This document shows positions 1 to 13,105 of a stretch of DNA of 64,000 nt, in pieces. Numbering within the stretch: the first letter of the stretch is position 1; every line of letters begins with the position of its first letter. The DNA comes from Trametes villosa (taxonomy: Eukaryota > Basidiomycota > Agaricomycetes > Polyporales > Polyporaceae). Where the stretch lies: assembly GCA_002964805.2 (NCBI GenBank), contig PUDQ02000033.1:806001-870000 (forward strand), in the 5' to 3' direction. The notes beneath the pieces were generated by a model. That model did no database searches. It was not told the DNA's origin and saw nothing but the letters and a program-made list of their open reading frames with translations. The translations under genes and the position numbers were made by a program.

Positions 1-959
1 CAGCAGAAGTGGGAGCAGGCCCTTCAGTTGCTGACAAGCCTTTACAGCGAAGATGGGTAGGAGCTTGATGAGCACGCTTAACGCAATGGTGCAGACCGTG
101 GAGGAGTTGTCAAAGATCAGGGAGTGAAGCAGACTGTGCATGAGTGGATGGGAGGCGAGAACGTGGGCGTGGTCGGGAAAGGTAGGCTGGGAGGTGTAGG
201 CGTTCAAGAGTATAAGGAGCTGTAGACGCGATGTCGGGGAAACATAGCAGTGGTAGAGCTCCGTGAGGAAGTCCTGCGGACCAATGTGGTCAGATGGACA
301 GGGGGTGGGGAAGAGGCACTCTCGGCAATCCTTACTTTTGGCCGCTCGAGAGCGACCCGTACGAGCACGTCTTCAAGGTTGGCCTTCCAATACGCCTTCT
401 TCTCTCGCTGCACTTCATCCAATTCCGCCCACTCCAAGACGTCATCACCGGAGCTCTCGTTGAAGGCGTCTAGGAGGTACAGGTCCATGAGCCGCCTCCG
501 GAAGTCACCCACCCGCTCTTTCTGCTTCTCCGTCTCCGCGGGATCTTCATCTGCAGCGCCGAAGTTGCTTCCGGGGTCAAGCGCAGAGGTGATCAGCTCC
601 TTGGCATAGTTCACGGCGGGCAGAGGGAGCTTCGGCTCGCGCAGGGTGGGTCGAAGTACCAAGTCAAACCAGGTAGAGATGATCGAGCTTGAAGGGAGCA
701 CAGGCCTTAGATGGTAAAGGAAAGCAAGAAAAGTCTCCGCCTGCGGGAAGAGGGCGTGGCCGACGACATCGTCGTAGATAGTCTGGAGCTCCTCTTCGAG
801 CTGGTGCATAAGTGTGCCCGCTTCTGGAGATGCCGAGCATTCTATGACGAACGCATCGACCCTGGCAAGCAGCTCGTTGAGAGGTACAGCGTCTGGCGAG
901 GCGTCGAGGAGGAGCTTGAGCTGCCCGCAGAGCTCGGCGACGATGGTGGAGGAAGACAT
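1..959 (-). CDS. TSC1: Hamartin (TSC1), N-terminal part, cut by window edge
   Basis: Hamartin is the scaffold of the TSC complex, which restrains Rheb and TORC1. I read exon 1 as 959..336 (208 codons), an intron 335..274 and exon 2 from 273 running off the left edge. The ATG at 959 was chosen because the helical repeat region starts there; an in-frame ATG at 1064 would add 35 residues that look like leader. The protein is all-helical and HEAT-like. After the intron it reads LASHPLMHSLLHSLIFDNSS and then TVCTIALTVLIKLLPIFAV, the pattern of the hamartin family domain. The C-terminal coiled coil lies outside the window. Identity rests on family resemblance recalled by eye; another ARM/HEAT protein is the alternative. 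Confidence 0.6.
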
Positions 960-1337
960 GATGACCGCATGCTTGCCCTCCGCGCGAATGGCATCTTTAG
1001 GCGCGCACGGACAACCCCGCGGTACATACTCCCCAGATTCGATCGTGAGTTGACCACAAACCATGCTCCGCCAGTTCTCTTATACACTGCTCAGAAAGAC
1101 CCATTTTACAGGCTACGGTATTCTGTAGAAAAGCTTAGTGACCGGGAGAGCGGTGACTATCCAAGTGTCCAAACGCAGCAGATCTTATAAATGACAGCCA
1201 TAACTTCAGTATCCTGCGCCATCCGCATCCTTGCTGTAAGAGGCTAACTGCATCCGTCAGCAAGATATGCATAGCTGTAACGGAACCTCGACTTACTGCA
1301 TAGTTGAGATGTCGTCCGTGTACAAGCTCCGGTCATC
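960..1337. other. Intergenic: TSC1 upstream region and esterase 3' end
   Basis: This 378-base gap holds the TSC1 upstream region and the 3' end of the esterase gene. No further coding signal was seen. Confidence 0.5.
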
Positions 1338-2596
1338 TCAATCGTCCAACCACTTGCATACCCTCTTCAACGCCTCCGTGCGCTCGGGTTCGTGCCATGT
1401 GAAGACCATGAAGTCATGCACAGCGTCGGGAACAACATCAACTGTCACCGAGATACCATCCGCTTTCAGCCGATCCGCTGCGACCAGGGAATCGTCAAGA
1501 ATCTTCTCGGCGCCGCCCGCAGAGACGAATGTCGGGGGGAAGCCACTGAACAGTCCCTCGACGGGCTGGATGTGCGGAGAAGAGGGGGAGAGGTATCGAT
1601 TGGTCTTCGTTTCCTCCTTGTCCAACGTGCCCAAGTACGCGTTGATGCCATACCCGCCGAACTGGTTGTTGCGGCTCGTCGAAAAGATGTCCGTCGCGAA
1701 ATTACGCGCCAACGATGCTTCGGGGGTCGTGCGCGACGACGAGAGGTCCAGCCAGCTCGACAGTGAGAGTAGCCGACCCGGCGGCGCGAGGCCCGGAATG
1801 GAGTTCTCGACGAGGTGGCGGACGAACGCGAACGCGATGTTGCCGCCTGCGGAGTCTCCTGCAACGATGATGTTCTTCGGGTCGAACCCAGCATCTTTGA
1901 CGAGGTACTGGTACGCTGCGAGGCTATCCAGGACTGCAGCGGGGAAGGGGTTCGCCGGTGTATCCGGAACTGTTGCCGAGAGACGGTAGTCCACCGCAAG
2001 GATCCTATCCAGCTTCTTGCTGTGCGCGAGCAGGCCGCGGGCTATGCTCGAGATCGTAGAGTCTGGATGAGCACTTCCCAACTATATTCAGAGTATATCA
2101 GCGTCCATGCCCCCGAGAAGATGCAAACCGGGACACTGACATGGAAGGCACCTCCGTGGATGTGCAGCAGGGTAAGTTCGCCCGGTTTGGCTTTGAGGTC
2201 CTGCGGGATTGTGCTGCCCGGTTTGGTGTACCAGTACGCAGGGACTCGGGCGGGCTTCACGCCAGTGATCTCCGCAGCCCTGCGAACCTCTCCGCAGATG
2301 GCATCCGCGTTCTCAGGGAGGCCATCCACCCAGACGAACCGCGCGTCCTTCAGCTCGCTGTCCGACTTCGGCACGTCGTGAACGGCCTTCAGGCCGACCG
2401 TCGTAGGGAGCCCCGTCAGATCCCGGAGGAACATGACGCGGATGCACCGCGAAAGCGACCACGACGCCTTCGGGCGGTTGTTCCGGGGTAGGAACCATAT
2501 GCACCAAAGCGGTATGCGCACAAGGAGGGTGGAGAAGACGACATAGGCGAGGTATAGACCTTTGAAAGGCTGCCGCCGCAGGAGAGGTTGGGCCAT
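1338..2596 (-). CDS. Alpha/beta hydrolase, HSL-type esterase/lipase, membrane-anchored
   Basis: Two exons, 2596..2141 and 2081..1338, give 399 residues. The intron (2140..2082) interrupts the oxyanion-hole region, and joining restores HIHGGAFHLGSAHPDS. The nucleophile elbow GDSAGG and a late DAVHDF histidine complete the HSL/arylacetamide deacetylase signature, so it should hydrolyse acyl esters. An N-terminal hydrophobic stretch of about 20 residues after MAQPLLRRQPFKG suggests a signal anchor placing the enzyme at the ER membrane. The donor GTCAGT is a little off consensus. A TATA-like tract lies about 140 bases upstream of the ATG (2735-2741). The substrate cannot be told from sequence. 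Confidence 0.85.
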
Positions 2597-3055
2597 AATT
2601 CTACAGTCCTCGAAAATAGTCAGTGCAATCCAGCAGACACTGACTGAGGGGAGATTGTGGGAGCGCTGTGGCGGGGACAAGACTAGTGGGCTGCGAAGCG
2701 GACGTCCGCAGTCCGTACCACTCGCCGCCGTCCCCTATATACCTGGGGGAGCGTCACACGTGAGCCCGGGACATGGCCCTGAGCGGTGTCTCCAAGATTT
2801 CACAAGCCCAGATGGGTGAGAAGCGGGAAGCAGGCTTCCTGATTCTGAGCCTCGACGGCGTGAATGGCGAACCGACATCCGGCGCTACACATGGCGCGCG
2901 GCGTCGTCAAACAACTTACAAGCGAGTGACGACGGTGGCACCCTCACAACGCCTTCGCGCATTTCGGCGAACTAACGTCATCTTGCTCAGAAGGTGTCAG
3001 AGAGAAAGGCTGTCAGATTCGACCGAGTGTTACGTTCGGCGGTCGCGGGTTCACA
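2597..3055. other. Intergenic: esterase promoter and OBAP 3' end
   Basis: The gap holds a TATA-like element on the minus strand near 2735-2741, serving the esterase gene. No other gene was recognised. Confidence 0.4.
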
Positions 3056-3972
3056 CTACTCGAGCTTGACTTCTTCGACACTAAACCTGCTTCCCCGGCC
3101 GGTCTTCTCCCACTCGTCCGCACCGTCGGCCTTCTCATACTGAGGCAGGTATGCCTCTCGCGACGCTCGCTTCGCCGCAGTATCTTGACCCCAATCCGCG
3201 TCTCGCTTCTTGAGCTTGTCTTCTGGTGGGCCTTGGCCGTCGCGCGTGTAGGCCATCATGAGATTTGGCGGCCCGAGAGGGAGTTCAGGGGAGGTGTCGA
3301 TCGCCCAAGTGTGGATGGTCTTCCCATACGTCTTTTGAAGTTCCAGCATAGCAGGCTGCTCTGCCACATCTGTTGCAGAAGCTACAGGGTTCATGAGCTT
3401 ACAGAATTGCCAAAGGCGACTGCGAAGAGCGAGACTTCACCTGGTACTAGAGGTTTTGTCGCCATTTGAAGCAATCCACTTTCAACCTGCGGTTATGTCT
3501 TGACGTTCATAACCTTTACGCGCGTGTGAGTCGTCTGCCACGCTTACCTCGTACTTGTGTGAATGCCAGTACTTCTTTTCGTCCTCGGGGAGGGACGTGA
3601 ACACCTACGCCCCCGCCTCGTATCAGCTCCCATGCCGCCTAAACGTGGCATCCCTACCTTCTCCGAGACAATATATTCGATGCCGATCAATCTTGCATCC
3701 ACCTTGTCGGAGTCGTAGATGACGCATTGGTGAAGGTCCGCTGAGAGGTGTTGGCAATAGTGATGAGCTTCAACATGCCGAGAGTGGTCATGACTGCGTT
3801 CTGTTCAGCGATTGGCCTGTCAGGTTAGGAAGACATTGACCACGCACGCGTAGGAGTGAAATCCGCACAAGTGCTGGTGAATCGCATTGATGGGCTTGAA
3901 GCTCATCATGGCTGTCCCCGCCGCGTGGTAAGTGGCGGAGTGGTAGGCCGACTGCTTAGTCTCTGCGTCCAT
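3056..3972 (-). CDS. Oil body-associated protein-like (OBAP, DUF1264)
   Basis: Five exons, 3972..3848, 3793..3658, 3604..3548, 3486..3441 and 3381..3056, give 229 residues. The start [19 protein letters not shown] leads straight into the family core. Hallmarks are [65 protein letters not shown] and, near the end, [20 protein letters not shown]. These match the OBAP family, whose plant members sit on oil bodies; the fungal role is not established. It is histidine-rich but has no recognised catalytic motif. The identification is strong; the biochemical function is open. Confidence 0.88.
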
Positions 3973-4730
3973 GATGAAGGATGTCTAGAGAGTTTGGGTG
4001 AAGGGGGACGAGAGAGGCCTTCTGGTATATATCCGCAGGTATACGGACATGACGTCGTCGAAGGATCACGCTTCCGGTTCAGGTTGGAGCCACAAGTAAG
4101 CCCAGAATCCCGGCTGCCAGCTATAAGAGGAGCATGCAGCCCCAATTGCCGTAGAAAGGTCATAGACTCATTCGAAGAGACGACCGCGACATATGTAGCA
4201 GAGAGACGTCGGCCCGCCGGAGTTGTTGCCCCAGATGCCAGTCGGTGCAATTAGGTTGCTCACGGAGCCCAAGTTGAAGTGAACAACTGTACTTCACAGG
4301 TAGAAGGCCAGCCTGAGGGTTCTCTCCCCCAAGACGATTCCGATACATCACGGGTAGAGAGGTGCACACGAAGACCATACGCCGGTAGAGAGAGAGGCTC
4401 TGAGGGAGTGCTACGGTCGCTGCCACTGCCAGAACGCGTCGCGGTTCAAGAGAGCTTGAGCGCTCCAGCGCTGATCGCAATTCCTCATGCAGAATGACCG
4501 GGGGTTAGGGTTACGCGTGTCCCGCCTCCTCGTCACTGTCGACCACAGCGAGCAACCTCTACGACCCCTACCCGCCGTCAAAAGTCAAGGTGAGCGCGTC
4601 ATTTCCGCCAGCACGCCCGCCCAGCCCGCGTTATCGGCCGTATGTCGTCGCGGATGGGGTGGATGGCTGCGCGTTCCTTTGGATGTAGCTCGAGGCGCTG
4701 ACAGCGAGCCCCCCACCTTTGCGCGCACAG
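3973..4730. other. Divergent promoter region between OBAP and EGD2
   Basis: The gap separates two divergent genes. It contains a telobox-like motif at 4505-4513 and a likely leader intron of EGD2 from 4590 to 4730 (donor AAG/GTGAGC, acceptor GCACAG abutting the ATG). No convincing ORF lies here. Confidence 0.45.
4505..4513 (+). promoter_or_regulatory. Telobox-like element (TTAGGGTTA)
   Basis: A single telomere-like motif lies 218 bases upstream of the NAC alpha start. Related boxes are found in promoters of fungal translation genes, so a regulatory role is plausible but unproven. Confidence 0.3.
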
Positions 4731-5497
4731 ATGTCCGCCACCATCGAGGAAGTCCACTCCGACCACTCCGAGCACGAGCATGACCACGAGCATGACCACG
4801 ACCACGACCACGACGAGGACCCGACCTCGCAGGCGGCGCTCGACAAGATCCAGTCGCGCTCGGAGCGCAAGGCCCGCAAGGCTCTGATCACCCTCGGCCT
4901 GAAGAAGGTCCCGGGCATCACCCGCGTCACCCTCCGGAGGCCCAAGAACGTACGTTCTCCCGTTTGTGAGGTGGGTGTGCAGGGAGACTTACGAGAGCGT
5001 GAACGCAGGTCCTGTTCGTGATCGCGAACCCCGACGTGTACAAGTCGCCCAACAGCGACTGCTACATCGTCTTCGGTGAGGCGAAGGTACGTCCCAACCC
5101 CCCTACGCGTCTTAGAGCAATCGCCAACGCGACACCCCCAGATCGAGGACATGAACTCGCAGGCGCAGCTCTCCGCGGCGCAGCAGCTCGCGAGCAGCGG
5201 CGGCTCCGGCGGCGTCCCGAACCTCGAGGGCTCCGGCGTCGACCGCGAGCCCGCGGACGACGACGACATCCCCGAGCTCGAGGCGGTCGAGGAGGACGGC
5301 AACGTCGACGAGACCGGCGTCGACCCCAAGGACATCGAGCTCGTCATCCAGCAGGTCGGCTGCTCGCGTGCGAAGGCGGTCCGGGTACTGAAGGAGAGCG
5401 GGGGCGATCTGATCAACGCGAGTGCGTATTACCGTTTCTTGCGTGTTTGTGTGGAGTTGCTGACGGCCGGTTTGCAGTCATGGCGGCGAGCGAGTGA
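4731..5497 (+). CDS. EGD2: Nascent polypeptide-associated complex subunit alpha
   Basis: NAC alpha pairs with NAC beta at the ribosome exit tunnel and shields nascent chains. Exons 4731..4949, 5009..5086, 5142..5421 and 5478..5497 give 198 residues. An acidic, His/Asp-rich N-terminus is followed by the NAC domain ([20 protein letters not shown], then [20 protein letters not shown]) and a C-terminal UBA domain ([20 protein letters not shown]). The last exon adds only the final few residues and the stop. The ATG directly follows a likely leader-intron acceptor. Strong antisense ORFs across this gene are shadows. Confidence 0.97.
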
Positions 5498-5684
5498 TCT
5501 GTTGTATTGGGTTTCGCTGTACACTACCTGTTTGCTTTGCTCTCACGTCCAAAACATACCCTTGGGTGTGCCCATGAGCTCTCATCTACGTCCGTGTGAT
5601 CGACTGCTCGGCATCCACCAGACGCAAGCTGTTCAGTCCTACGGCTTCACAGCGACCTTCAGCCACGGCCTTCAGCATTATGGC

Positions 5685-6781
5685 TCACTGTTTCCATCGA
5701 CGCAGTTCTACGTAATAGTTCGACCTCTCCCAACCATCCTGCACGATCTGTACGCCCTGGGTAGACCCTGCTTCCGGTTCGCCGACGCGCAAGCCCATGT
5801 CTCCCGCTGCCTCCGTGACGAGCTCGTTCAGCTCCCCCTTCGCGAACATGTGGTAGTACCGATCGAACACCTTCGATGGAGGTTGCGCGACCTCGCTCTG
5901 TTCCACAACATGGTCTTCCGGGGCTGTCTTGCTCTGCTTGCCACCTTTGCTTCTGGGCGAAGCCTTCGCCTTCGGCTGGGCAGGTTGTGAGAGCACCCAC
6001 GGCACGAACACGTCCTGGCCCTTCCCTTCGGACGGGCGGATCTCATCTTCGGGTCCACCGGCTTCGTTTGAGTCTGCTGGGATGCTTCGTTTCGAGAGCT
6101 CATCCTGTTCGATCGCCCACACGTAAATTAGTGCGCGGCCATGGTCGTGTGATATGCTTTCGAGGAGCCGCTGCATACACGCGTGTGAGCCGGTGTAAGC
6201 ACAGGAGCGAAGAGGTCGCCGGACCTTGACAGCGGCCTTTCGCCGCTCAGGCGTGGCGAGGTGGTGGATAGTTGCGATCGAGATGGCATAGTCCTGGGGG
6301 TGACCGGATTGAGACCGCTTCGGACGCGCAAGTGGCGAAGAGGCAAGGCAGGCTGAGAGGAGTACTCACAAATGCACCCGGCCGCCATGGTCCGTCCAGC
6401 ACGTCGCCCCAGACGACCTCGCGCTCGCTCCCGCCGGCATGCTTCGCGATCGAAAGGAGGTTCCTGCTGCGATCGAGCCCGACTGTCCACACGCCTCCGG
6501 GACGCTCTGCGGGCAGAGGCAGGTACTTGCCGTTGCCTGTGCCGAGGTCGACACCGACCCAGCCGGTCGGGAGAGAAGAGAGGAAGGCTGCGATTATGGG
6601 CCATGGCTGACGGAAGGGCGTGGCGTTAGCGGACGCTATTAGAGCGGGGGCATCGCGTACTCACTTTGTACCGGGTCGAGGAGAAGTGCGGCGCGATCTC
6701 GTCGTACACCGCGTGCACATGCGCGTCTTCGTACGCCCGGGGGTCGTCTGCGGACACTGTGGTGGCCTTCACCGTCGGCAT
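5685..6781 (-). CDS. TRM9: tRNA (uracil-5-)-methyltransferase TRM9
   Basis: Trm9 methylates carboxymethyl-uridine at the wobble position with SAM, helped by Trm112. Exons 6781..6665, 6606..6370, 6293..6225 and 6170..5685 give 302 residues. The SAM site [14 protein letters not shown] follows the first intron, and [18 protein letters not shown] and [12 protein letters not shown] are Trm9/ALKBH8-type motifs. The C-terminus [17 protein letters not shown] and [13 protein letters not shown] is typical of the family. A low-complexity insert of about 50 residues lies between the two. Intron 3 has an unusual donor, GTCCGG. The gene is convergent with EGD2. Confidence 0.92.
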
Positions 6782-6971
6782 GGTGCGGGGAAGAGGTCGG
6801 AGCAAACGAGATCAGACGGGGTGGAGAAGGCTCTGAGGTTCAATGCTACAATTGCGGGGTATATGACAAACAGGCGGGTTGTGGAGGTGGTGTGCGTGAA
6901 CAGCAGTGGTAGTACAGACAGTGCAGAATCCCTGAAGCGAGCGAAGGAGGAAGAAGAGAAGGAGAAAGCAC

Positions 6972-7705
6972 TCAGCGCCCCGCGCCGGATTTGCGGGCGT
7001 GATCGTGATCGACAAAGCCCATCTCCTCGTCGAGCAGCTCCCGGAACCTGCTGCCGTCGAACTGCGGGAAGGGCACGAGCTCTGTGGCATTTAGCGTTTC
7101 TATTGCGCGGGGGAGATCGCTGAGTGAATAGCGCCATGTATAGCGTCAGGAACGGGGAGCGGCTGGGTGCGGACGTGCTCACGCGACAGTGGACGAGCGC
7201 AGGTGGCCAAGGCCGGCGAGGGCGTCGGACAGCTCCTCCTGGTGGTTGTCGAGCAGGGTGGGGTTGGGGACGACGATGAGAGGCTTTCCGAGGCGGAGGA
7301 CGTCGATGATCGTACCGGAGCCTGGGTGCGGGGGCGGGAAGGGGTCGGCGGTCGATGCGGAGAAGAGAGTGCGGGGAAAGAGAGTATACCTGCATGGCTG
7401 ATGATCAGATCCGCGCGTTCGTAATCGTGCTTGAGAGAAGGCTTGAATCTCCATACGCTGATGTCGAGCGTGCGGTCGGTGCGCTGCCAGGCGTCGTCCG
7501 CGCGCGGCTGGAGCCCGAGCTGCGCGGTGTCGAAGTCGGAGGCGCCGCACTGGATGTCGAGCGAGCGGTAGCCGCGGGCGGCGAGGGCGTCGAGGACGGG
7601 GGCGGCGAGGGCGGCCTGGACGAGGGCGTCGAAGCGGGTGGAGCCGACGGTGAGGAAGACATGCATGGGTGCGCGAGAAAGGCGAAGTGACTCGGCGTCG
7701 ACCAT
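6972..7705 (-). CDS. ALG13: UDP-GlcNAc transferase catalytic subunit ALG13
   Basis: Alg13 with membrane-bound Alg14 adds the second GlcNAc to the dolichol-linked N-glycan precursor on the cytosolic ER face. Exons 7705..7390, 7321..7183 and 7119..6972 give 200 residues from ATG 7705. In-frame ATGs at 7729 and 7666 are also possible; the last gives the compact family start [16 protein letters not shown]. Family motifs are [20 protein letters not shown] and [18 protein letters not shown], the GT28-type donor-binding segment. The tail reads [12 protein letters not shown] short divergent promoter separates it from PRO3. Confidence 0.93.
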
Positions 7706-7844
7706 AGCTCTCTGCTGCTGTGGCTGCACTCTGCCCTCCTCCCCGCGTTCATATACGCTCGCCTGCAGCTCCTGCTCGCTCCTGCCCTCCTCCGGTGATC
7801 ATTCATCAGTCCGCCAGGCCCGCAGCCGTCTCTCAGCTGACGCG

Positions 7845-9069
7845 ATGGGCTACACCCTCTGTGTTTTAGGTCTCCTCTCCCCTCCCTCTCTCCCCGCGCG
7901 TCCCCTCATGCTCCCCCCCAGGATGCGGCACCATGGGCGTCGCCGTCCTCTCCGGCGTCCTCGCCAGCCTCGACTCCCGCTCCTCCGCACACCAGCCCAA
8001 GTGGGAGTCCCACACCTCGGGCACGGTCACGCCCCAGGTCCTCGAGGACGAGTCCCTCCCGTCGCGCTTCATCGCCTGCGTTAGCCGCGAGGAGTCCGCG
8101 AAGAAGCTCTCCGGCACTTTCTTCAACGCCGGCACCCTCGGCCGGAGCGTCGAGATCTCGTGCGCGCGCAACGTCGAGGCCGTCCGGCAGTCCAACGTCG
8201 TCCTCCTAGGGTGCGTGTTCCCCCGTGCTCGGAGCCTGACTGCACCCGCACACCGCGCCTGGCAGATGCAAGCCCCAGCTCGCGAGCACAATCCTCAGCG
8301 AGCCCGGGATGAAGGAGGCCCTCGAGGGCAAGCTGCTCATCAGTATCCTCGCCGGTATGCGCATTTCCCAACTGGAGGAGATGGTCAGCGCGTCCACCAA
8401 AGTTGTGCGCGCGATGCCCAACACCCCGTGCAAAGTCAGTCCTGTTCTTCTTGTACTATCGCCGCTCATTTGACCGATGGGCTACGCGCGCGCAGATCCG
8501 CGAGGGCATGACCGTCGTGAGCACGCTCCCGCCCTCGGACGCGCTCGAGCTCGAGCGGTCGATCATCCTCAACATCTTCTCCTCCATCGGCCGCTGCCGC
8601 TTCCTCGAGGAGAAGCACTTCGACGCGTGCACCGCGCTCTCCGGATCGGGCCCCGCCTTTGCCTGCATCTTCCTCGAGGCCATGGCCGACGGCGGCGTTA
8701 TGATGGGCCTCCCCCGTGCCGAGGCCCTTGAGCTCGCGGCGCAAAGTACGTCCCTTCGGGACTCCCGTATGCCAAAATGAACGCGATCCTGACTGATGGT
8801 TATGTAGCTCTGCAGGGCGCGGCGCGCATGACGCTCCAGGCTGGGACGCACCCGGCTCAGCTCAAGGATGCTGTCACCAGTATGTGCCGATCTTTGACCT
8901 GGACATGCGATGTGGCATACTGACAATTCTGGGCTTCCTAGCCCCGGGTGGTTGCACGATCGCGGGCCTGCTCGCGATGGAGGACGGTCGCGTGCGCTCG
9001 ACGATCGCACGCGCGATCCAGGTCGCTACTGAGCGCGCGAGCGAGCTCGGGCAGCCGGCGAAAAAGTGA
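7845..9069 (+). CDS. PRO3: Pyrroline-5-carboxylate reductase
   Basis: This enzyme makes the last step to proline, reducing P5C with NAD(P)H. Six exons, 7845..7869, 7922..8210, 8266..8434, 8496..8745, 8808..8879 and 8942..9069, give 310 residues. The first exon is 25 bases and ends inside the Rossmann loop; joined it reads LCVLGCGTMGVAVL. Other family marks are VVRAMPNTPCKIREGMTV, DACTALSGSGPAFACIFLEA and, near the end, TPGGCTIAGLLAMEDGRVRS. An insert of about 40 residues after the first helix makes it slightly longer than bacterial forms. Confidence 0.95.
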
Positions 9070-10168
9070 GCTCACTGTGTCTGGTGGGTCTGGTGGCTAG
9101 GCCAAATCCACGGCGAGTAGAAATCATAGAGCAGCAGCAGAAGTACATTGTGTATTGAATACCAAAATTGTATGTGCTACAAGGGCGGCATGTCACCGTT
9201 CTTTTTATTCGGTGACCTTCAACTCTTCGAAGGCACCGCCAAGGAAACGGTGGTTACCCCTCGCTCTTGCTCTTCCGACTGAGGATGGACGCGTAGACAC
9301 GAACGCCATCCAGAGTGCCTGAGAGCTATAATGTGAGATGCCATCTACGACTTCGTGCTTTTCGTAGCAAACCCAGGGACTCGTGCACCTTGAGGAGCTG
9401 TCAGCCCTACGTTTCTAAACGCATGCACAGCAGCTATACTGACCTTTTCACACCAGTAGCTAACCGTCGAACCGCTGATGCGGGAGTAGCATCAAGCGGG
9501 GTTGGAGACAAGAGTTATATTTTAAGACGAACTAGCAAGTACACAACGATGCATGGATGTCACAGCCGATACGAGTCGACGACCTTCACTGTCTGAAGGC
9601 AGTCGCTAGAGTGGCGGAGTCTACGATCGCTCTTGCTCCCATAAAATGAGGATGGTCGTGTGAGATATAAACGCCACCCAGAGTGTTGAGGAGCGTAGGT
9701 AGAAAAGAGGAGTGTATGGGATGAAGAAGATATATTTTGAGGGTATCTGTCGGGACTTGGTTAGCACATGCAGATGCCAAGGTAAACTGAGGACGCACCT
9801 GACGACTACAACTAACGAGGTCGCAGCTATAGATGGATGTTTCCAGCGTGTGAACCACCCCCTCCACACACAGAGTGTGTGAACACTCTGTGCCCGGCCA
9901 AGTGCTGGCCGAAGGAGGGAGAGGCAAAAAAGCGCGGGATGATCAGGCGATTCAATCTTGCTCTCTGAATGAGTACTCCATCGGGCGGTGTAACGATGGA
10001 GCACTAAAGTGATAGAGCGGTTTTCAAGCAAGGAAAGACGACGTGCCGGGGACTCGAGATGCAAGGAATATATTGTCCAGTAGAGTACACACGACCTGAG
10101 GGAGGGGGTGAGCGACGGAAGAGACAGACACGTCACTGCAGACATACCATGACAGCAAACGACAACAA
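9070..10168. other. 1.1 kb noncoding region with a diverged direct repeat
   Basis: No gene with intact family motifs was found. Two related segments near 9216-9320 and 9590-9690 share an order of matching blocks (GCTCTTGCTC, GAGGATGG, CCAGAGTG), suggesting a decayed direct repeat. A 240-codon minus ORF here is low complexity and overlaps RPT3 exon sequence in a wrong frame. Confidence 0.4.
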
Positions 10169-11815
<1,647 letters not shown>

Positions 11816-12028
11816 GGTTGCAAGAGAGTGGTGTGGAGGAGTGGTTTCGGGGTGGGCGGAGGTATTGAGCAGAGCGCAGAGCTGACGCGGCCGCTGAGGA
11901 CGACGCGTCGAGCGCCGCACGTGAGCCCAATAGACCCGCATCATGGGCGCCTGTTTTCCCAGCGTTCTCCTCCGGACGTTCACCCAGCCCCTCGAATTGC
12001 ATTCGCTTTTCGACACACACCTGCGGCC
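11816..12028. promoter_or_regulatory. Bidirectional promoter RPT3 / CBC2
   Basis: Only 213 bases separate the two divergent start codons, so both promoters must lie here. I saw no clear TATA box or proteasome-type control element. Confidence 0.55.
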
Positions 12029-12920
12029 ATGGCCCACATAGTCACACCCCTTGACCAGCCGTCAAACTACAAGGACTCGCAGTCGCGCGTCGACCGTCAG
12101 ACGCAAAATGAACTGCTCGCGAAATCGAGCACTCTCTATGTACGCCACCTTTCCGTGTTTTGCTGCAGTCTGTGCTTACACTTTACGCAGGTTGGCAACT
12201 TGAGCTTTTACACGACAGAAGAGCAGATCTATGAACTCTTCTCGAAGTGCACCACGCCCGAAGATGGCGGTGGTATTAAGCGTATCATCATGGGTCTTGA
12301 CCGCAACACCAGGTGAGTAGCGTCAACGTTCACATGTGTAGCATGTTTGCTGAGACCCCTTCAGGACACCGTGTGGGTTCTGCTTCGTCGAGTACTACAC
12401 TCATGCGGAGGCATTAGCGTGCCTGCGGTACATCAGCGGCACCAAGCTAGACGAGCGCATCATCCGTTGTGACATCGACCTTGGCTACCGGGATGGACGG
12501 CAGTTCGGCAGAGGCAAAAGCGGCGGCCAGGTATGTAGCGCGTCTTCCCTTGCGAGCACTCACTAACGTGAGCCATCGTCAGGTCCGAGACGAGCACAGG
12601 CAAGACTACGATCCGGGTCGTGGCGGGTGGGGAGCGCAAGCACAGCGCATCGAAGCGGAGCGCAGGAGAGAAGTCGAGGAACGTTACAACGACGCTCAAG
12701 ATGTCCCTGGCGCTGTTGCCGGAGGTGGAGGCGAGTGGAAGTCGGAACATAACCAGGAAACCAGCACAACGCTCAAGCGCGGGAGGTCTCCCGAGGACGA
12801 GGGTGAGGGTGGACGTGGAGTAAGTCTGCAATATTGCTCTTCACGTTCTGCTGTTGACATGTATCGCAGGAGCCCCGCGCACGAGTGGAAGAGTCAGAGC
12901 CTGGTGCAGACCGCATGTAA
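12029..12920 (+). CDS. CBC2: Nuclear cap-binding protein subunit 2 (CBP20)
   Basis: CBP20 binds the m7G cap together with CBP80 and feeds splicing, export and decay. Exons 12029..12139, 12191..12312, 12365..12530, 12583..12819 and 12870..12920 give 228 residues. A single RRM carries RNP2 [10 protein letters not shown] and RNP1 [14 protein letters not shown]. Around it are [20 protein letters not shown] and [16 protein letters not shown], the C-terminal cap-binding segment of CBP20. The tail is Glu/Gly-rich. Introns are 47-54 bases. Confidence 0.95.
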
Positions 12921-13105
12921 AGTGCTGCAAGAGTTGTCTTTCCTCCCTAATCACTTCTGCTTTCGTGCTCTGTATACTTCTCCTGCCTATCGTTATGAAT
13001 TCTTTGCCTCGCCATTGCACGGTTGATCAATCCGTTCCATTAGCAGCGTAAACAGCAATAGGCCTCGAGAGTAACGTAATGCGGGATGTGGGAAGTAGGT
13101 CTGAA

